DNA of 60,459 bases from JAKFEW01 sp036675505 (GTDB lineage Bacteria > Cyanobacteriota > Sericytochromatia > S15B-MN24 > JAQBPE01): assembly GCA_036675505.1 (NCBI GenBank), contig JAKFEW010000099.1:1-60459 (forward strand), given 5' to 3'. The notes under the pieces are model-generated. The model worked only from the letters and a program-made list of their open reading frames with translations, did no database searches and had not been told where the DNA came from. A program made the position numbers and the translations under genes. Below are positions 45,409 to 53,901 of this stretch, in pieces. Numbering within the stretch: position 1 is the first letter of the stretch; each line of letters begins with the position of its first letter.

Positions 45409-46434
45409 ATGCGCACGTCCGTTGGCCGGGGTCCGTTCATCCGCGGGGCCGCGCTCGCCACGCTGGCGTTCCTGGCCGCCTGCACTGCTCCCGCCCATCC
45501 ATGGGCTCCGCAGCATCAGCCCGTCCGTGGGCAAGCCACCACGCCTGCGCCCCCCGGGCCGCCGGCGATCGGCGACGTGAACGACGCCGATCGCCTGCAC
45601 CTGCTCGCGATCGGCAACCTGCCGATCGCCACGATCGCCGTCGACAGCACCGCCAGCGGGCTTCCGGCCACGCGGATGCTCGACGCCGACCTCGCGACCC
45701 AGTGGGCGAACGGCGGCTACCGGAACGCCACGAGCTGGGCCGTGGCGGGCCTCGCGGCCAGCGCGAAGCTCTCGAGCATCACGATCAAGACCCCGCCGAA
45801 CGCCGGCACCTTCGACATCCAGGTGTCCGGCACGGGCACGACCTGGACGACCGTGCGCTCGGGCCTCTTCAACACGACCTGGAACCCGGAGGTGAAGGCG
45901 CTGCCTGCGGGCACGACCGGGCGGTACCTGCGCGTCTTCTGGCGCAACCGCGCCACCAGCCCGCTGGCGCACTTCTCGATCTACCACCTGCGGGTGACGG
46001 GCGAGGCGACGACCGCGTCCCCGGCGCCGAGCTCGCCGACGCCGACGCCGGTGAAGACGCCAACCCCGACGCCCACGCCCACGAGCTCGACCGGCCTGAT
46101 CTGCCCGAGCGCCACGCCGGCGCCCGGCGGCGGCACGACCTGCTACCCGGCGGGGACCGTGTTCGTGACCGGCAACGTGCGCGTCACGGTCGGCAAGGGC
46201 GGCGTGTTCACGCCGAACCACGTCTACATCCGGCCAGGGGCGACGACGACGATCGTCAACATCGATACGTCCCCGCACACGTTCACGGGGTTCAACGGCG
46301 CGACCTACAACTCGGGCCCGATCCCGCCGGGCGGGTCGATCACGAAGTCGTGGACCCACCCGGGCACGTGGTACTTCCACGACATCCTGACGTCCAACCC
46401 GCCGACCTTCGCGCTGACGGACGTGCCGTACTAA
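45409..46434 (+). CDS. Lipoprotein with discoidin-like and cupredoxin-like domains
   Basis: The 341-residue protein has a lipobox (LAAC), an N-terminal discoidin/F5-8-like domain (about 60-200, ASGLPATRMLDADLATQWANGG), a Pro/Thr linker (PTPTPTPTS) and a C-terminal cupredoxin-like domain (about 245-341). That domain has THTFTGF and TWYFHDILTSN, so two His are near the usual copper-ligand places, while the Cys and Met of a classical type I site are not both present. A copper-binding role is possible. AAGGAGG precedes the chosen ATG. It converges on the next gene, 10 bp away. Confidence 0.8.
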   Translation: MRTSVGRGPFIRGAALATLAFLAACTAPAHPWAPQHQPVRGQATTPAPPGPPAIGDVNDADRLHLLAIGNLPIATIAVDSTASGLPATRMLDADLATQWANGGYRNATSWAVAGLAASAKLSSITIKTPPNAGTFDIQVSGTGTTWTTVRSGLFNTTWNPEVKALPAGTTGRYLRVFWRNRATSPLAHFSIYHLRVTGEATTASPAPSSPTPTPVKTPTPTPTPTSSTGLICPSATPAPGGGTTCYPAGTVFVTGNVRVTVGKGGVFTPNHVYIRPGATTTIVNIDTSPHTFTGFNGATYNSGPIPPGGSITKSWTHPGTWYFHDILTSNPPTFALTDVPY

Positions 46435-46444
46435 ACGCTTGCCC

Positions 46445-47449
46445 TTACTCCGGCAGGGGGGCCGCGGCGTCGAAGATCGTCACGCCGTCCAGAATCGGCG
46501 CCGCAGCGCCGCCCTTGGGCGCGCGCGCGACCAGCACGAGGTGGCCGGGGCGCTGCTTGAGGGCCGTCAGGTCGAACTCGAGCGGCGCGTCGTCGGCGAC
46601 GTCCTCGGCCTCGATAGGCGCGAGCAGGATCTCCTCCGTGAACGCGCCATGCTCGGTCTCCCAGACCGCCTTGAGCGCCACGGACTCGCCCTTGAAGGCC
46701 AGCCGCAGGCGCGGCTCGGCGCTCGTGCCGAGGTCGATCTCCGAGCGGGTCTTGATCCACAGCGAGCGGCGGGCGCGGCTGGTGGCGAGCACCACCGTGT
46801 CGTCGTCCGACCGGGCGTCGGCGTCCGGCTGGCCGAGGCCGCGGGACACCCAGGCGGCGAGGCCGTCCTCGAACGAATCCTGGAACAGCACCTTGACCTC
46901 GGGGGTGGGCGCGATCGCCGCCGCGAGGTCCGAAAGGCCCGGAATCATGAACCCGAGTTCGGGCGCCGGGGGCTCGGCGTCAGCCTTCGCGGCCGCGACC
47001 GTCGGGTCGACGAGCGCCACGTCGGCGGAGGCCGGGGCGGCCTGGTGCTGAGCGACGACCGGCTCGGTGCTGGGTACTTCGACGGCCTTCGCGGCGGCTT
47101 CCGCGGCGGCCGGGGTCACGGCCCCCGGAGCGGCAAGCTTGACGGCCTCGGCCGTTGCGGCGCCCGCCACTGCGGCGGTCGGCGGGGACGCTGCGTCGCC
47201 CGACTTCTGATCCACGAGCGCCATGGCCCTGGGATCGGTGGCGAGCCTGGGGTCGGACGCGGTGGCGACGGCCGTCAACGCGCTCATCGCGCGTTTGTCG
47301 CCGCTGGCCGCGAGGTGCTTCGCATAAGGCGCCACGGCGCGCAAATCGATCGCCGAAGCCTGGCCCGGCACGCGGCCGGCACAGCCCGTCGAAACGGACA
47401 TGATGCCCAGCATCGCGATACATCCAGTAACGGAAGTCCGCCGGTCCAT
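46445..47449 (-). CDS. Lipoprotein of unknown function with Ala-rich linker
   Basis: The 334-residue protein has a signal ending in STGC. Residues 25-170 are Ala/Pro/Val-rich and low-complexity. The C-terminal part (about 180-334, VLFQDSFEDGLAAWVSRGLGQPDADA, PRLRLAFKGESVALKAVWE, FDLTALKQRPGHLVLVAR) resembles a beta-sandwich binding module. No family is recognised. GGGAGGGG lies 5 nt before the chosen ATG. A perfect CRP-type palindrome lies 100 bp upstream, so catabolite-type control is likely. Confidence 0.7.
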   Translation of the reverse strand: MDRRTSVTGCIAMLGIMSVSTGCAGRVPGQASAIDLRAVAPYAKHLAASGDKRAMSALTAVATASDPRLATDPRAMALVDQKSGDAASPPTAAVAGAATAEAVKLAAPGAVTPAAAEAAAKAVEVPSTEPVVAQHQAAPASADVALVDPTVAAAKADAEPPAPELGFMIPGLSDLAAAIAPTPEVKVLFQDSFEDGLAAWVSRGLGQPDADARSDDDTVVLATSRARRSLWIKTRSEIDLGTSAEPRLRLAFKGESVALKAVWETEHGAFTEEILLAPIEAEDVADDAPLEFDLTALKQRPGHLVLVARAPKGGAAAPILDGVTIFDAAAPLPE

Positions 47450-47529
47450 GGAACCCCTCCCGCGCGTCGCGCTGACGACGATGCCACCATTCATCGTATC
47501 AAGCCCCATTACCCGACCCCCTCACCGCT

Positions 47530-47582
47530 GTCACATAAAACATGTGACGTTGGTCACATGGCCCAGCGAACCTGGTCACATG
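47530..47582. promoter_or_regulatory. Cluster of CRP-type half-sites around a perfect palindrome
   Basis: TGTGA-N6-TCACA is perfect at 47543-47558 (TGTGACGTTGGTCACA). GTCACAT occurs at 47530-47536, and GTCACATG at 47553-47560 (palindrome arm) and 47575-47582, with spacings of 23 and 22 bp. Candidate -10 elements for the lipoprotein (minus strand) lie at 47513-47508 (GGTAAT) and 47498-47493 (TACGAT), placing the palindrome about 48 or 64 bp upstream of the start. Confidence 0.55.
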
Positions 47583-47603
47583 AAACGATGACGACGCAGC
47601 GCG

Positions 47604-47843
47604 TCAGGTTGTTCCCTTCTTCGCGCGAGCGGCTTCAGCCAAGGCGTTGAGCCGCGATGCGGGCCCGGTGGTCGAGCAGCCCGTACACACGTCGGCCGGG
47701 CGGTCGAGGAAAAAGTGGCCGGCGTCCTCGAGCATCTCGAGGTAGCGGTCCGCCATCCCGCGCGTGATGCCGAACGCCTCCGCGACGCGGAAGTTCGTGG
47801 CGCCGGGGTTTTCGTTCACGTAGGAGACGATTCGCTCGAGCAT
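47604..47843 (-). CDS. Small winged-helix protein with CxxC (FeoC/MarR-like)
   Basis: This 79-residue protein has a winged-helix start (MLERIVSYVNENPGATNFRVAEAFGITRGMADRYLEMLE) with DNA recognition helix around residues 27-40, then DVCTGC, a CxxC pair that might bind a metal or an iron-sulfur cluster. The arrangement resembles FeoC-type regulators, though only two Cys are present. The next gene upstream is a transglycosylase on the other strand. Confidence 0.65.
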   Translation of the reverse strand: MLERIVSYVNENPGATNFRVAEAFGITRGMADRYLEMLEDAGHFFLDRPADVCTGCSTTGPASRLNALAEAARAKKGTT

Positions 47844-47961
47844 GGACTCTCGTTCTTTTCGTTATGTCAGGCAAAATCCGGGCAAACCAACGCCGCAGCG
47901 GATCTGGGGCCGGTGATGACCGTTACGGCAGCGCCGGGCCTGGCCGGGTATTGTATACCCG

Positions 47962-48567
47962 ATGCGACGCGCCGCGTTTCCCCTGCTCCTGGTATCTACC
48001 CTGGCGCTCGCCGGCTGCTTCCCGCGCATGGCGCAGTACGGCGACGACCCAAATCCCGGACCGCAAGCCGATCCGGGGGTGGCCGGCTTCGACCCTGCGC
48101 GCTCGGCCATTCCGGTCGAGCGCCTGTCGGTCTTCATCATGATGCACAACCCCTACCTGACGGCCACGGACGTCAAGCGCCAGGCGGAGGCGATCGCCCG
48201 CCAGGCCGGCACCCACGGCGTGCCGGTCCACCTCGTCGTCTCGCTGATTGCGACCGAGTCGAGCTTCAACCCGCGCGCGGTCTCGCCGGTCGGCGCGCAG
48301 GGGCTCGGCCAGCTGATGCCGGCCACCGCCAAGGACATGGGGATTTCCGATCCGTTCGACGTGGAACAGAATGTCTATGCGACCACCCGGTATCTGGCCT
48401 GGCTGGGGAAAGTCTGGGAGAAGCACCCCAGCCGCTGGGAGCTCGTCCTGGCCTCCTACCTGGCGGGGGTGGGAACCGTCACCAAGCAGGTCAAGACCGG
48501 ACGAAAGCTCACGGCCGAGCAGGACGCCTACGTCCGCAAGATTTTCCGCCTGTCTGCGAAGGTCTAG
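47962..48567 (+). CDS. Lytic transglycosylase lipoprotein (SLT family 1)
   Basis: The 201-residue protein has lipobox LAGC followed by a Slt-type domain: ATESSFNPRAVSPVGAQGLGQLMPATA (E99 catalytic) and the downstream NVYATTRYLAWL and ASYLAGVGTV segments. It cleaves the peptidoglycan glycan strand. The start is an ATG with TATTGT 7 nt upstream, so leaderless translation is possible. Confidence 0.88.
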   Translation: MRRAAFPLLLVSTLALAGCFPRMAQYGDDPNPGPQADPGVAGFDPARSAIPVERLSVFIMMHNPYLTATDVKRQAEAIARQAGTHGVPVHLVVSLIATESSFNPRAVSPVGAQGLGQLMPATAKDMGISDPFDVEQNVYATTRYLAWLGKVWEKHPSRWELVLASYLAGVGTVTKQVKTGRKLTAEQDAYVRKIFRLSAKV

Positions 48568-48640
48568 CTCTGGGTATAGGGAATGTAGGCGCGGCGTGCC
48601 TTTCGGCCACCGCGGACGACCTGGGAGGTGATGTTTCTCG

Positions 48641-49372
48641 ATGGACTTCAGTAGCCATGAGCCGCAGGCGTCAGGTCCCTTCGACCTGTGGATTCCCGGT
48701 GAAGACGGTCAACCGGTGGACGTTTCCAGCCAGCAGGCGATCAACCAGGCCATCCTGCTGGCGCTGCGCACCTCGGACGCCGAGGTCGCGCGGGTCGTCA
48801 CGCACCTGGTCGACCTCGGACAGTTCTACCAGGCCGCGCGCGGCCTCGAGATCGTGGCGCAGCACAAGCTCGGGCTCGATTTCACGGGCGACGAGCTCGT
48901 GAACTACGAAATCACGGGCTTCGGCTCGTTCCACCAGGTCATCTACGACCTCCTGCGCGCGGGGGCGCTTTACCACCGCTCAGGCCGGCAGCGTACGGGG
49001 CGAGCGGCTATCCGGCGCGCGCTGCTGTTCGTCGAGGAGGCTATAAGGAATATCAATGGGCTGGACCGGGTAGATAACGGGGAGATGGCGTGCCTCGGCA
49101 TCGCCTTCGAGCTTGCCGGTCACTGTTGCGTCGCTCTCGAAGACGCCGATGGCCTGGATTACTACCGCGCTGCCCAAAGATACTGGAGCCAGGCCGCCCG
49201 GATGCGGCCGGAAGCCATCCTCCAATGGGCCCATCACCCCGTGACCCAGACCGTGATCCGATGCCTCGGGCCGGTCGTCGAAATCCGGCCGGCGGACCGC
49301 GCCGTCCGCGACGACCTCTTCGCTACGGACTACACCACGCGAATCGATACCGCCAAGCGGCTGCTCGCATAG
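48641..49372 (+). CDS. Protein of unknown function, probably helical
   Basis: The 243-residue protein starts MDFSSHEPQASGPFDLWIPGEDG. It has a helical repeat-like middle (AINQAILLALRTSDAEVARVV, GQFYQAARGLEIVAQH, AIRRALLFVEEAI, ELAGHCCVALEDADG), like a TPR superhelix. No family is recognised. AGGTGA lies about 9 nt before the ATG. It sits 15 bp before the J-protein gene, so they likely form an operon. Confidence 0.7.
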   Translation: MDFSSHEPQASGPFDLWIPGEDGQPVDVSSQQAINQAILLALRTSDAEVARVVTHLVDLGQFYQAARGLEIVAQHKLGLDFTGDELVNYEITGFGSFHQVIYDLLRAGALYHRSGRQRTGRAAIRRALLFVEEAIRNINGLDRVDNGEMACLGIAFELAGHCCVALEDADGLDYYRAAQRYWSQAARMRPEAILQWAHHPVTQTVIRCLGPVVEIRPADRAVRDDLFATDYTTRIDTAKRLLA

Positions 49373-49387
49373 GATTAGGAGCCTTCG

Positions 49388-50179
49388 TTGGACAACCTCT
49401 GGGAAGAGGACCTCTATGAGCTTCTCGGCGTCGACGAATCGGCCACGCCCGAGGAAGTCAAGAAGGCCTACAAGAAGCTCGCCATCGAGCTCCACCCCGA
49501 CCGCTTCCCGGACGATGCGGCCAAGCGGGAGGAAGCCACGCACCGCTTCGGCAAGATCACGAACGCCTACAACGTCCTGAAGGACGAAGAAGAGCGCGCC
49601 GAATACGACTTCGCCCGCCGCCTCGGCTTCGCCGGGGCCAGCGGCCCGGCGCCCGGCGGAGGCGCCAAGGCGACGGGCGGGGCGGCCGCGAGCGCGGCCG
49701 GCGGGGGGAAGGTCCCGACCGCGCCCATGGAGGACGATACAGGCGTCAGCGACGCCCGCAGGAACCAGGCGCAGAACCAGTTCGACCTCGGCAAGATCGC
49801 CCACAAGGCCAAGAGCTGGGCCAAGGCCATCCAGCACTACAAGGAAGCCGCCCGCCTCGACCCCCACGTCGCGGATTACCCGGCCTATCTCGGCCTCGCC
49901 TACACGCAACAGGGCCTCAAGACGCCGGCCCAGAAGGCCTTCGAGCAGGCCTACAAGCTGGACAAGAAGCATTCGGTGCTCAAGGAGCACTACACAGCGC
50001 CCGGCGAGAAGAGCAAGGGCAAGGACGCCAAGGCCGGCGGCGGCGGCCTGTTCGCCACGATCATGGCGCTGTTCGGCGGCGGCAAGAAGGACGACGGCAA
50101 GGGCAAAAAGGGCGCCAAGGGCAAGGACGCCAAGGGCAAGAAGGGCGCCCCCGGCAAGAAGACCGCGGGCAAGCGCTGA
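49388..50179 (+). CDS. J-domain protein with TPR and Lys/Gly-rich tail
   Basis: The 263-residue protein begins with a J domain (DLYELLGVDESATPEEVKKAYKKLA with the HPD motif at residues 36-38), so it should stimulate a DnaK-type ATPase. A Gly/Ala spacer (about 80-110), TPR-like helices (AIQHYKEAARLDPHVADYPAYLGLAY) and a highly basic Lys/Gly tail (GKGKKGAKGKDAKGKKG) follow. The tail may bind RNA, DNA or membrane. It uses a TTG start with AGGAG about 7 nt upstream. No DnaJ zinc-finger is present. Confidence 0.85.
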   Translation: MDNLWEEDLYELLGVDESATPEEVKKAYKKLAIELHPDRFPDDAAKREEATHRFGKITNAYNVLKDEEERAEYDFARRLGFAGASGPAPGGGAKATGGAAASAAGGGKVPTAPMEDDTGVSDARRNQAQNQFDLGKIAHKAKSWAKAIQHYKEAARLDPHVADYPAYLGLAYTQQGLKTPAQKAFEQAYKLDKKHSVLKEHYTAPGEKSKGKDAKAGGGGLFATIMALFGGGKKDDGKGKKGAKGKDAKGKKGAPGKKTAGKR

Positions 50180-50206
50180 GGCAGGGCGAGCGCCCCGCCT
50201 GTCGCG

Positions 50207-52042
50207 TTACTGGCGCAGCGTGCCAGAACGCATGATTGAAACGATTAGCCAGATCGCCATCAGCGCCGACACGACGAAGATGCCCAGGCTGACCACCGGG
50301 TAGCCGAAGACCTTGTAGGTGGTCGGCGCGTGCATGACGATCGCCGCGCCGAGGATCATCGACGAGACCAGCAGCGAGAAGCTGATCTTGTTGCCGATCA
50401 CCGCCAGCGTCCGGTTGACTTGCTCCGTGCCGATGACGTTGTGCTCGAAGCGCAACCGCCCGGCGTTGACCTGCGTGAGGATGTCGTCGAGCTGGCGCGG
50501 CGTGCGCACGGCGATGTTACGCCAATCGATCGCCGTGCGGGCCAGTTCCTGGCGGTTCAGCTGGGCGAAGAACTGGTCCGTCATCGTCTGCATGATGAAC
50601 GGCTCGGCGACCTTGATAAGCATGTACTCGTCGTCGAGCTGGCGGTTGATGCCCTCGATCGTCACGAACACACGCGCCATCATGAGGAAGCTGGGAGGCA
50701 TCCGCACGCGGTACTGCACCATCAGGTTGAGGATCTGCTGGAGCAGCTGGCCGACCTCGACCTCCTTGATCGGCTTACCGAGCACGGAGCGCAGCAGGTG
50801 ATCGAGCTCCGTCGCGAGCGCGTGGCGATCGATGTTGCGGCTCGGCTGACCGTATTCGAGGATGCGCTCGGTGGCGCGCGCCGCGTCGAACTGGACGATC
50901 GCGAGCAGGAAGTCGATCAACAAATCACGCGAGCGCGGGTCGATGCGGCCGACCATGCCGAAGTCGATGATCACGAGCTCCGGCCGGTTCAGTTTCCAGT
51001 CCCAGCGCACCATGATGTTGCCGGGGTGCGGGTCGGCGTGGAAGAAGCCGTCCACGAAGATCTGCTGGAGGAACACGTTCGTGATGGTCTGGGCGAGCAG
51101 CTTCTTCTGCTCGTCCGTCAGGTTGAGCGTCGCCGGGGCGCCGGGGGTCGCGACGTAGCTGGGGAAGAGCGTCGAGATCTTCGCGCCGTCGACGAACTCC
51201 AGCGTCAGCATGCGGTGGCTCGAGAAATCCCAGAACACCTTGGGCGTCGAGACCTGCTTGGCGTAGTGCTTCTTGAGCGCGTGGCCGATGATCTCGGTGT
51301 TCGTGCCCTCGCGCGTGAAGTCCATCTCGCCGCGGATGACGCCCGAGAACTCCTCGACGATCTCCTGCAGGTTGTAGAAACGCGCCCACTCGAAGTTCTT
51401 GGCGAGCGTGCGGGCGAAGTCGCGCAGCAGGCCGAGGTCGGCCTCGACCGTGCCGTCGACGCCAGGCCGCTGCAGCTTCACGATCACCTTGCTCGGCTGC
51501 TTGGTGATCGGGTCGAGGACCTTGGCGGTGTAGACCTGGCCGATGCTGCCCGCCGCGAGCGGCAGCGGCTCGAAGTCGATGAAGATTTCACGGGCCGAGC
51601 GCGCCTCGGGCTCACCGAGGTTGCGCGCGCGGATCTTGCCGTTCCACTCGTCGAGCAGCACCGGCTCCATGAGCGCCCAGTCGATCGCCGTGACCTTCTC
51701 CTGGAGCTTCGAGAGCTCCTGGATGTAGGCCGGCGGCAGCAGGTCCGCGCGCGTCGACATCACCTGGCCGAGCTTCACGAAGGTGGGGCCGAGCTCCTCG
51801 AGCACCACGCGCACGACGTGCGGCAGCGGGAGCTTGAGCTCGACCTCTTCGCCCTGGTCGGTGACGTTCTTGGCCGTGACGCTGTACTTCGAGAGCCGCC
51901 CGCGCAACGTCGCCGGGAGGAAGTCCACCAGGCTCAGCTGGTACAACAACGTGTCCAGGCCGTGCTTGAAGAGGATCGAAGCGATTTCGGAGCGGCGCTG
52001 GGCGGCGGTGGGCGTGACGATCGGGGGTCTGAGTTCGGCCAT
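50207..52042 (-). CDS. AarF/ABC1/UbiB family kinase-like protein
   Basis: This 611-residue protein has the ABC1 landmarks: KLGQVMSTRADLLP (KxGQ motif), the Ala-rich AAGSIGQVYTA loop, VIVKLQRPG, HADPHPGNIMV and DFGMVGRI. The C-terminus holds two membrane helices (about 555-605). Members support quinone synthesis or lipid homeostasis in membranes. The combination fits cyanobacterial and bacterial AarF proteins. A small hypothetical gene lies upstream on the same strand, separated by a hairpin. Confidence 0.93.
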   Translation of the reverse strand: MAELRPPIVTPTAAQRRSEIASILFKHGLDTLLYQLSLVDFLPATLRGRLSKYSVTAKNVTDQGEEVELKLPLPHVVRVVLEELGPTFVKLGQVMSTRADLLPPAYIQELSKLQEKVTAIDWALMEPVLLDEWNGKIRARNLGEPEARSAREIFIDFEPLPLAAGSIGQVYTAKVLDPITKQPSKVIVKLQRPGVDGTVEADLGLLRDFARTLAKNFEWARFYNLQEIVEEFSGVIRGEMDFTREGTNTEIIGHALKKHYAKQVSTPKVFWDFSSHRMLTLEFVDGAKISTLFPSYVATPGAPATLNLTDEQKKLLAQTITNVFLQQIFVDGFFHADPHPGNIMVRWDWKLNRPELVIIDFGMVGRIDPRSRDLLIDFLLAIVQFDAARATERILEYGQPSRNIDRHALATELDHLLRSVLGKPIKEVEVGQLLQQILNLMVQYRVRMPPSFLMMARVFVTIEGINRQLDDEYMLIKVAEPFIMQTMTDQFFAQLNRQELARTAIDWRNIAVRTPRQLDDILTQVNAGRLRFEHNVIGTEQVNRTLAVIGNKISFSLLVSSMILGAAIVMHAPTTYKVFGYPVVSLGIFVVSALMAIWLIVSIMRSGTLRQ

Positions 52043-52067
52043 ATCGAGCCCTATTTACCCACACAGA

Positions 52068-52097
52068 GCGGGCGCTGGCCAGGAGGCCAGCGCCCGC
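52068..52097 (-). terminator. Hairpin between the small hypothetical gene and the ABC1 gene
   Basis: The 13-bp stem GCGGGCGCTGGCC with its complement has an AGGA loop (on plus) and sits 16 bp past the stop at 52113. No T-tract follows. Confidence 0.6.
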
Positions 52098-52112
52098 GGG
52101 GCACGAATCGGG

Positions 52113-52409
52113 CTAGACGGACGCGTAGCGCTTCGCGTCGAGCGCGTCGAGCAAGATCTGCGCGCCCTCGACCGAGCAGGCCGCGAAGACGGTCGTCACG
52201 TCGACGTCGAGCTCGGTGGCGAGCTCCTGGAACACCGCGCGACGCTTGGCCTGACGCCGGTGATACCGCAGCCGCGCGACCGCGTCGTCGGGCTGGAAGC
52301 GCTCGACGGTCTCCTCGACCGACATCTCGAGGTGCTGGGCGAGCTCGTGGTAGACCTCATCGTAGGTCGTATCGATCTCGGGGCAAACGAAAGTCATCAT
52401 GTTACGCAT
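52113..52409 (-). CDS. Small conserved-looking hypothetical protein
   Basis: The 98-residue protein begins MRNMMTFVCPEIDTTYDEVYHELAQHL and is mostly helical and acidic (MSVEETVERFQPDDAVARLRY). No family is recognised. AGGAG precedes the ATG by about 8 nt; the longer in-frame start at 52448 lies within upstream non-coding sequence. Divergent from the first papain-like gene. Confidence 0.65.
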   Translation of the reverse strand: MRNMMTFVCPEIDTTYDEVYHELAQHLEMSVEETVERFQPDDAVARLRYHRRQAKRRAVFQELATELDVDVTTVFAACSVEGAQILLDALDAKRYASV

Positions 52410-52567
52410 GCGCGGCTCTCCTGAAGGTCGGGTTATGAATTTAACCACACATTAATCTTATAGCGCGAGGGGGTGAAATCTTGCGCGTCGCTCCTAACAT
52501 TTTCCGGGTATATTCATAACGCTTGGTTGACAGCGCGTTCGCTGTCCGGCTTGAGGGAGGGATCGGA

Positions 52568-53809
52568 ATGCCCGTCGAGAATTCGCTGCCCAAAACGGTG
52601 CCGCCGCCGCCCCCGCCTCCGCCACCGCCGCCGCCGCCGCCGCCCGAGGCGATCGCGCCGCCTGCGCCGGCCCCTGCGGCGCCGCCCCCGCCGGACACCA
52701 CCGCCGCGGCCGTCGCTGCGAGCACGAACGCCGCGAACGGCGAGCTCGGCGACGTGCCCTGGGCCGCTGAAGACGCGGAGATCCAGCGGGGCCAGACGAT
52801 CCAGGCGATCGTCGACAAGAGCAGCCAGGAGACCAAGAATTTCCTGGAGGGCGTCGCGAAGCCCAACCTCTCCCCGGCGGCCTACAAGACGCTCGAGAAT
52901 CTCGCTCAAGCGGGCATGCTCGACGCGATCGACCCCACCTGGGGCAACCTGCGCGACTCCGTCGCCACGCTGCTGGCCGATTCCGACAAGACCGGCATCG
53001 ACATCGCGAGCGCGGTGATCGAGCAGATCGGCAACCCGAATGGCCAGATCTGGCAGGGCCAGCCGAATTCCTGCGTGGCGGCGACCGCGCAGAAGGCGAT
53101 GGCGATCACCAACCCGGCCCAGTACTTCCGCATGGCGACCGACCTGATTCGCCACGGCGAGAGCCGGCTGCCCAATGGCGACACGGTGAAGCTCAGCCAG
53201 GCGAACCGCACCTGGATCGACGGCGAGGGGCTCGCCAACGACAAGAAGATGGACCTGATGGTCCAGGCATCCTTGATGGATTACGCCAACGGCGACGCCG
53301 ACTTCGACATCGGCAACGACGTCTCGCGCAAGGCCAACGGCGACATCACCGAGTACAAGGGCCTCAACTTCGACCAGGCCAAGAACCTCAACCAGGCGCT
53401 GCTCGGTGCGCCCACGATGGACCGCACCTCCGGTGAAAGCCGTTACAACATGCTGACCCGCAAGAACTTCATGAATGAACGCGAGGGCGCCGACTTCGAG
53501 GACCCGAGCGCGATGGTTGTCGACACCATCGCGCCTGCGCTCTCCCGCGCGAAGGGCGCCGGCCAGCCCGGCGTCTTCGTGCCGATCCGCACGCCCGAAG
53601 GCCAGGAACACATGGTGCTGGTGCGCGACATCGATCCGACGACCGATGCGGTCACCTACATGGACGCCAATGGCGATCCGCGGACCACGAGCAAGCTCGA
53701 GTTCGGCGACATGGTCGCGAAGCGCCACGGCGACGACGGCGGCATCGGCGGCGGCGGCAGTTACAGCACGGGCAGGTCCACGTCCGGCAGCCGCGGCGGT
53801 CGCGGCTAG
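52568..53809 (+). CDS. Papain-like cysteine protease-fold protein (cassette gene 1)
   Basis: The 413-residue protein begins with a run of 15 prolines and a Pro/Ala linker (to about residue 55). Its main domain has the papain-like active-site string GQPNSCVAATAQKA with C169 and a His-containing strand EHMVLVRDID (H348). It ends in a Gly/Ser tail. A second gene in the same cassette (56432) is a clear paralogue with the same NANRTWI, LMDYANG and VFVPIRTP landmarks. There is no signal peptide or membrane segment, although the Pro-rich linker suggests an extracellular or multi-partner protein. Start chosen for GGGAGGGA just upstream. Confidence 0.75.
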   Translation: MPVENSLPKTVPPPPPPPPPPPPPPPEAIAPPAPAPAAPPPPDTTAAAVAASTNAANGELGDVPWAAEDAEIQRGQTIQAIVDKSSQETKNFLEGVAKPNLSPAAYKTLENLAQAGMLDAIDPTWGNLRDSVATLLADSDKTGIDIASAVIEQIGNPNGQIWQGQPNSCVAATAQKAMAITNPAQYFRMATDLIRHGESRLPNGDTVKLSQANRTWIDGEGLANDKKMDLMVQASLMDYANGDADFDIGNDVSRKANGDITEYKGLNFDQAKNLNQALLGAPTMDRTSGESRYNMLTRKNFMNEREGADFEDPSAMVVDTIAPALSRAKGAGQPGVFVPIRTPEGQEHMVLVRDIDPTTDAVTYMDANGDPRTTSKLEFGDMVAKRHGDDGGIGGGGSYSTGRSTSGSRGGRG

Positions 53810-53901
53810 CACGAACACGAAATCCCTTAGCGGACACTTAGGACCAGCTTTTCCCCGGCTCGGCGATGATCAACGCGGAGCCGAGCCCGGAGGAGAGCGA
53901 G

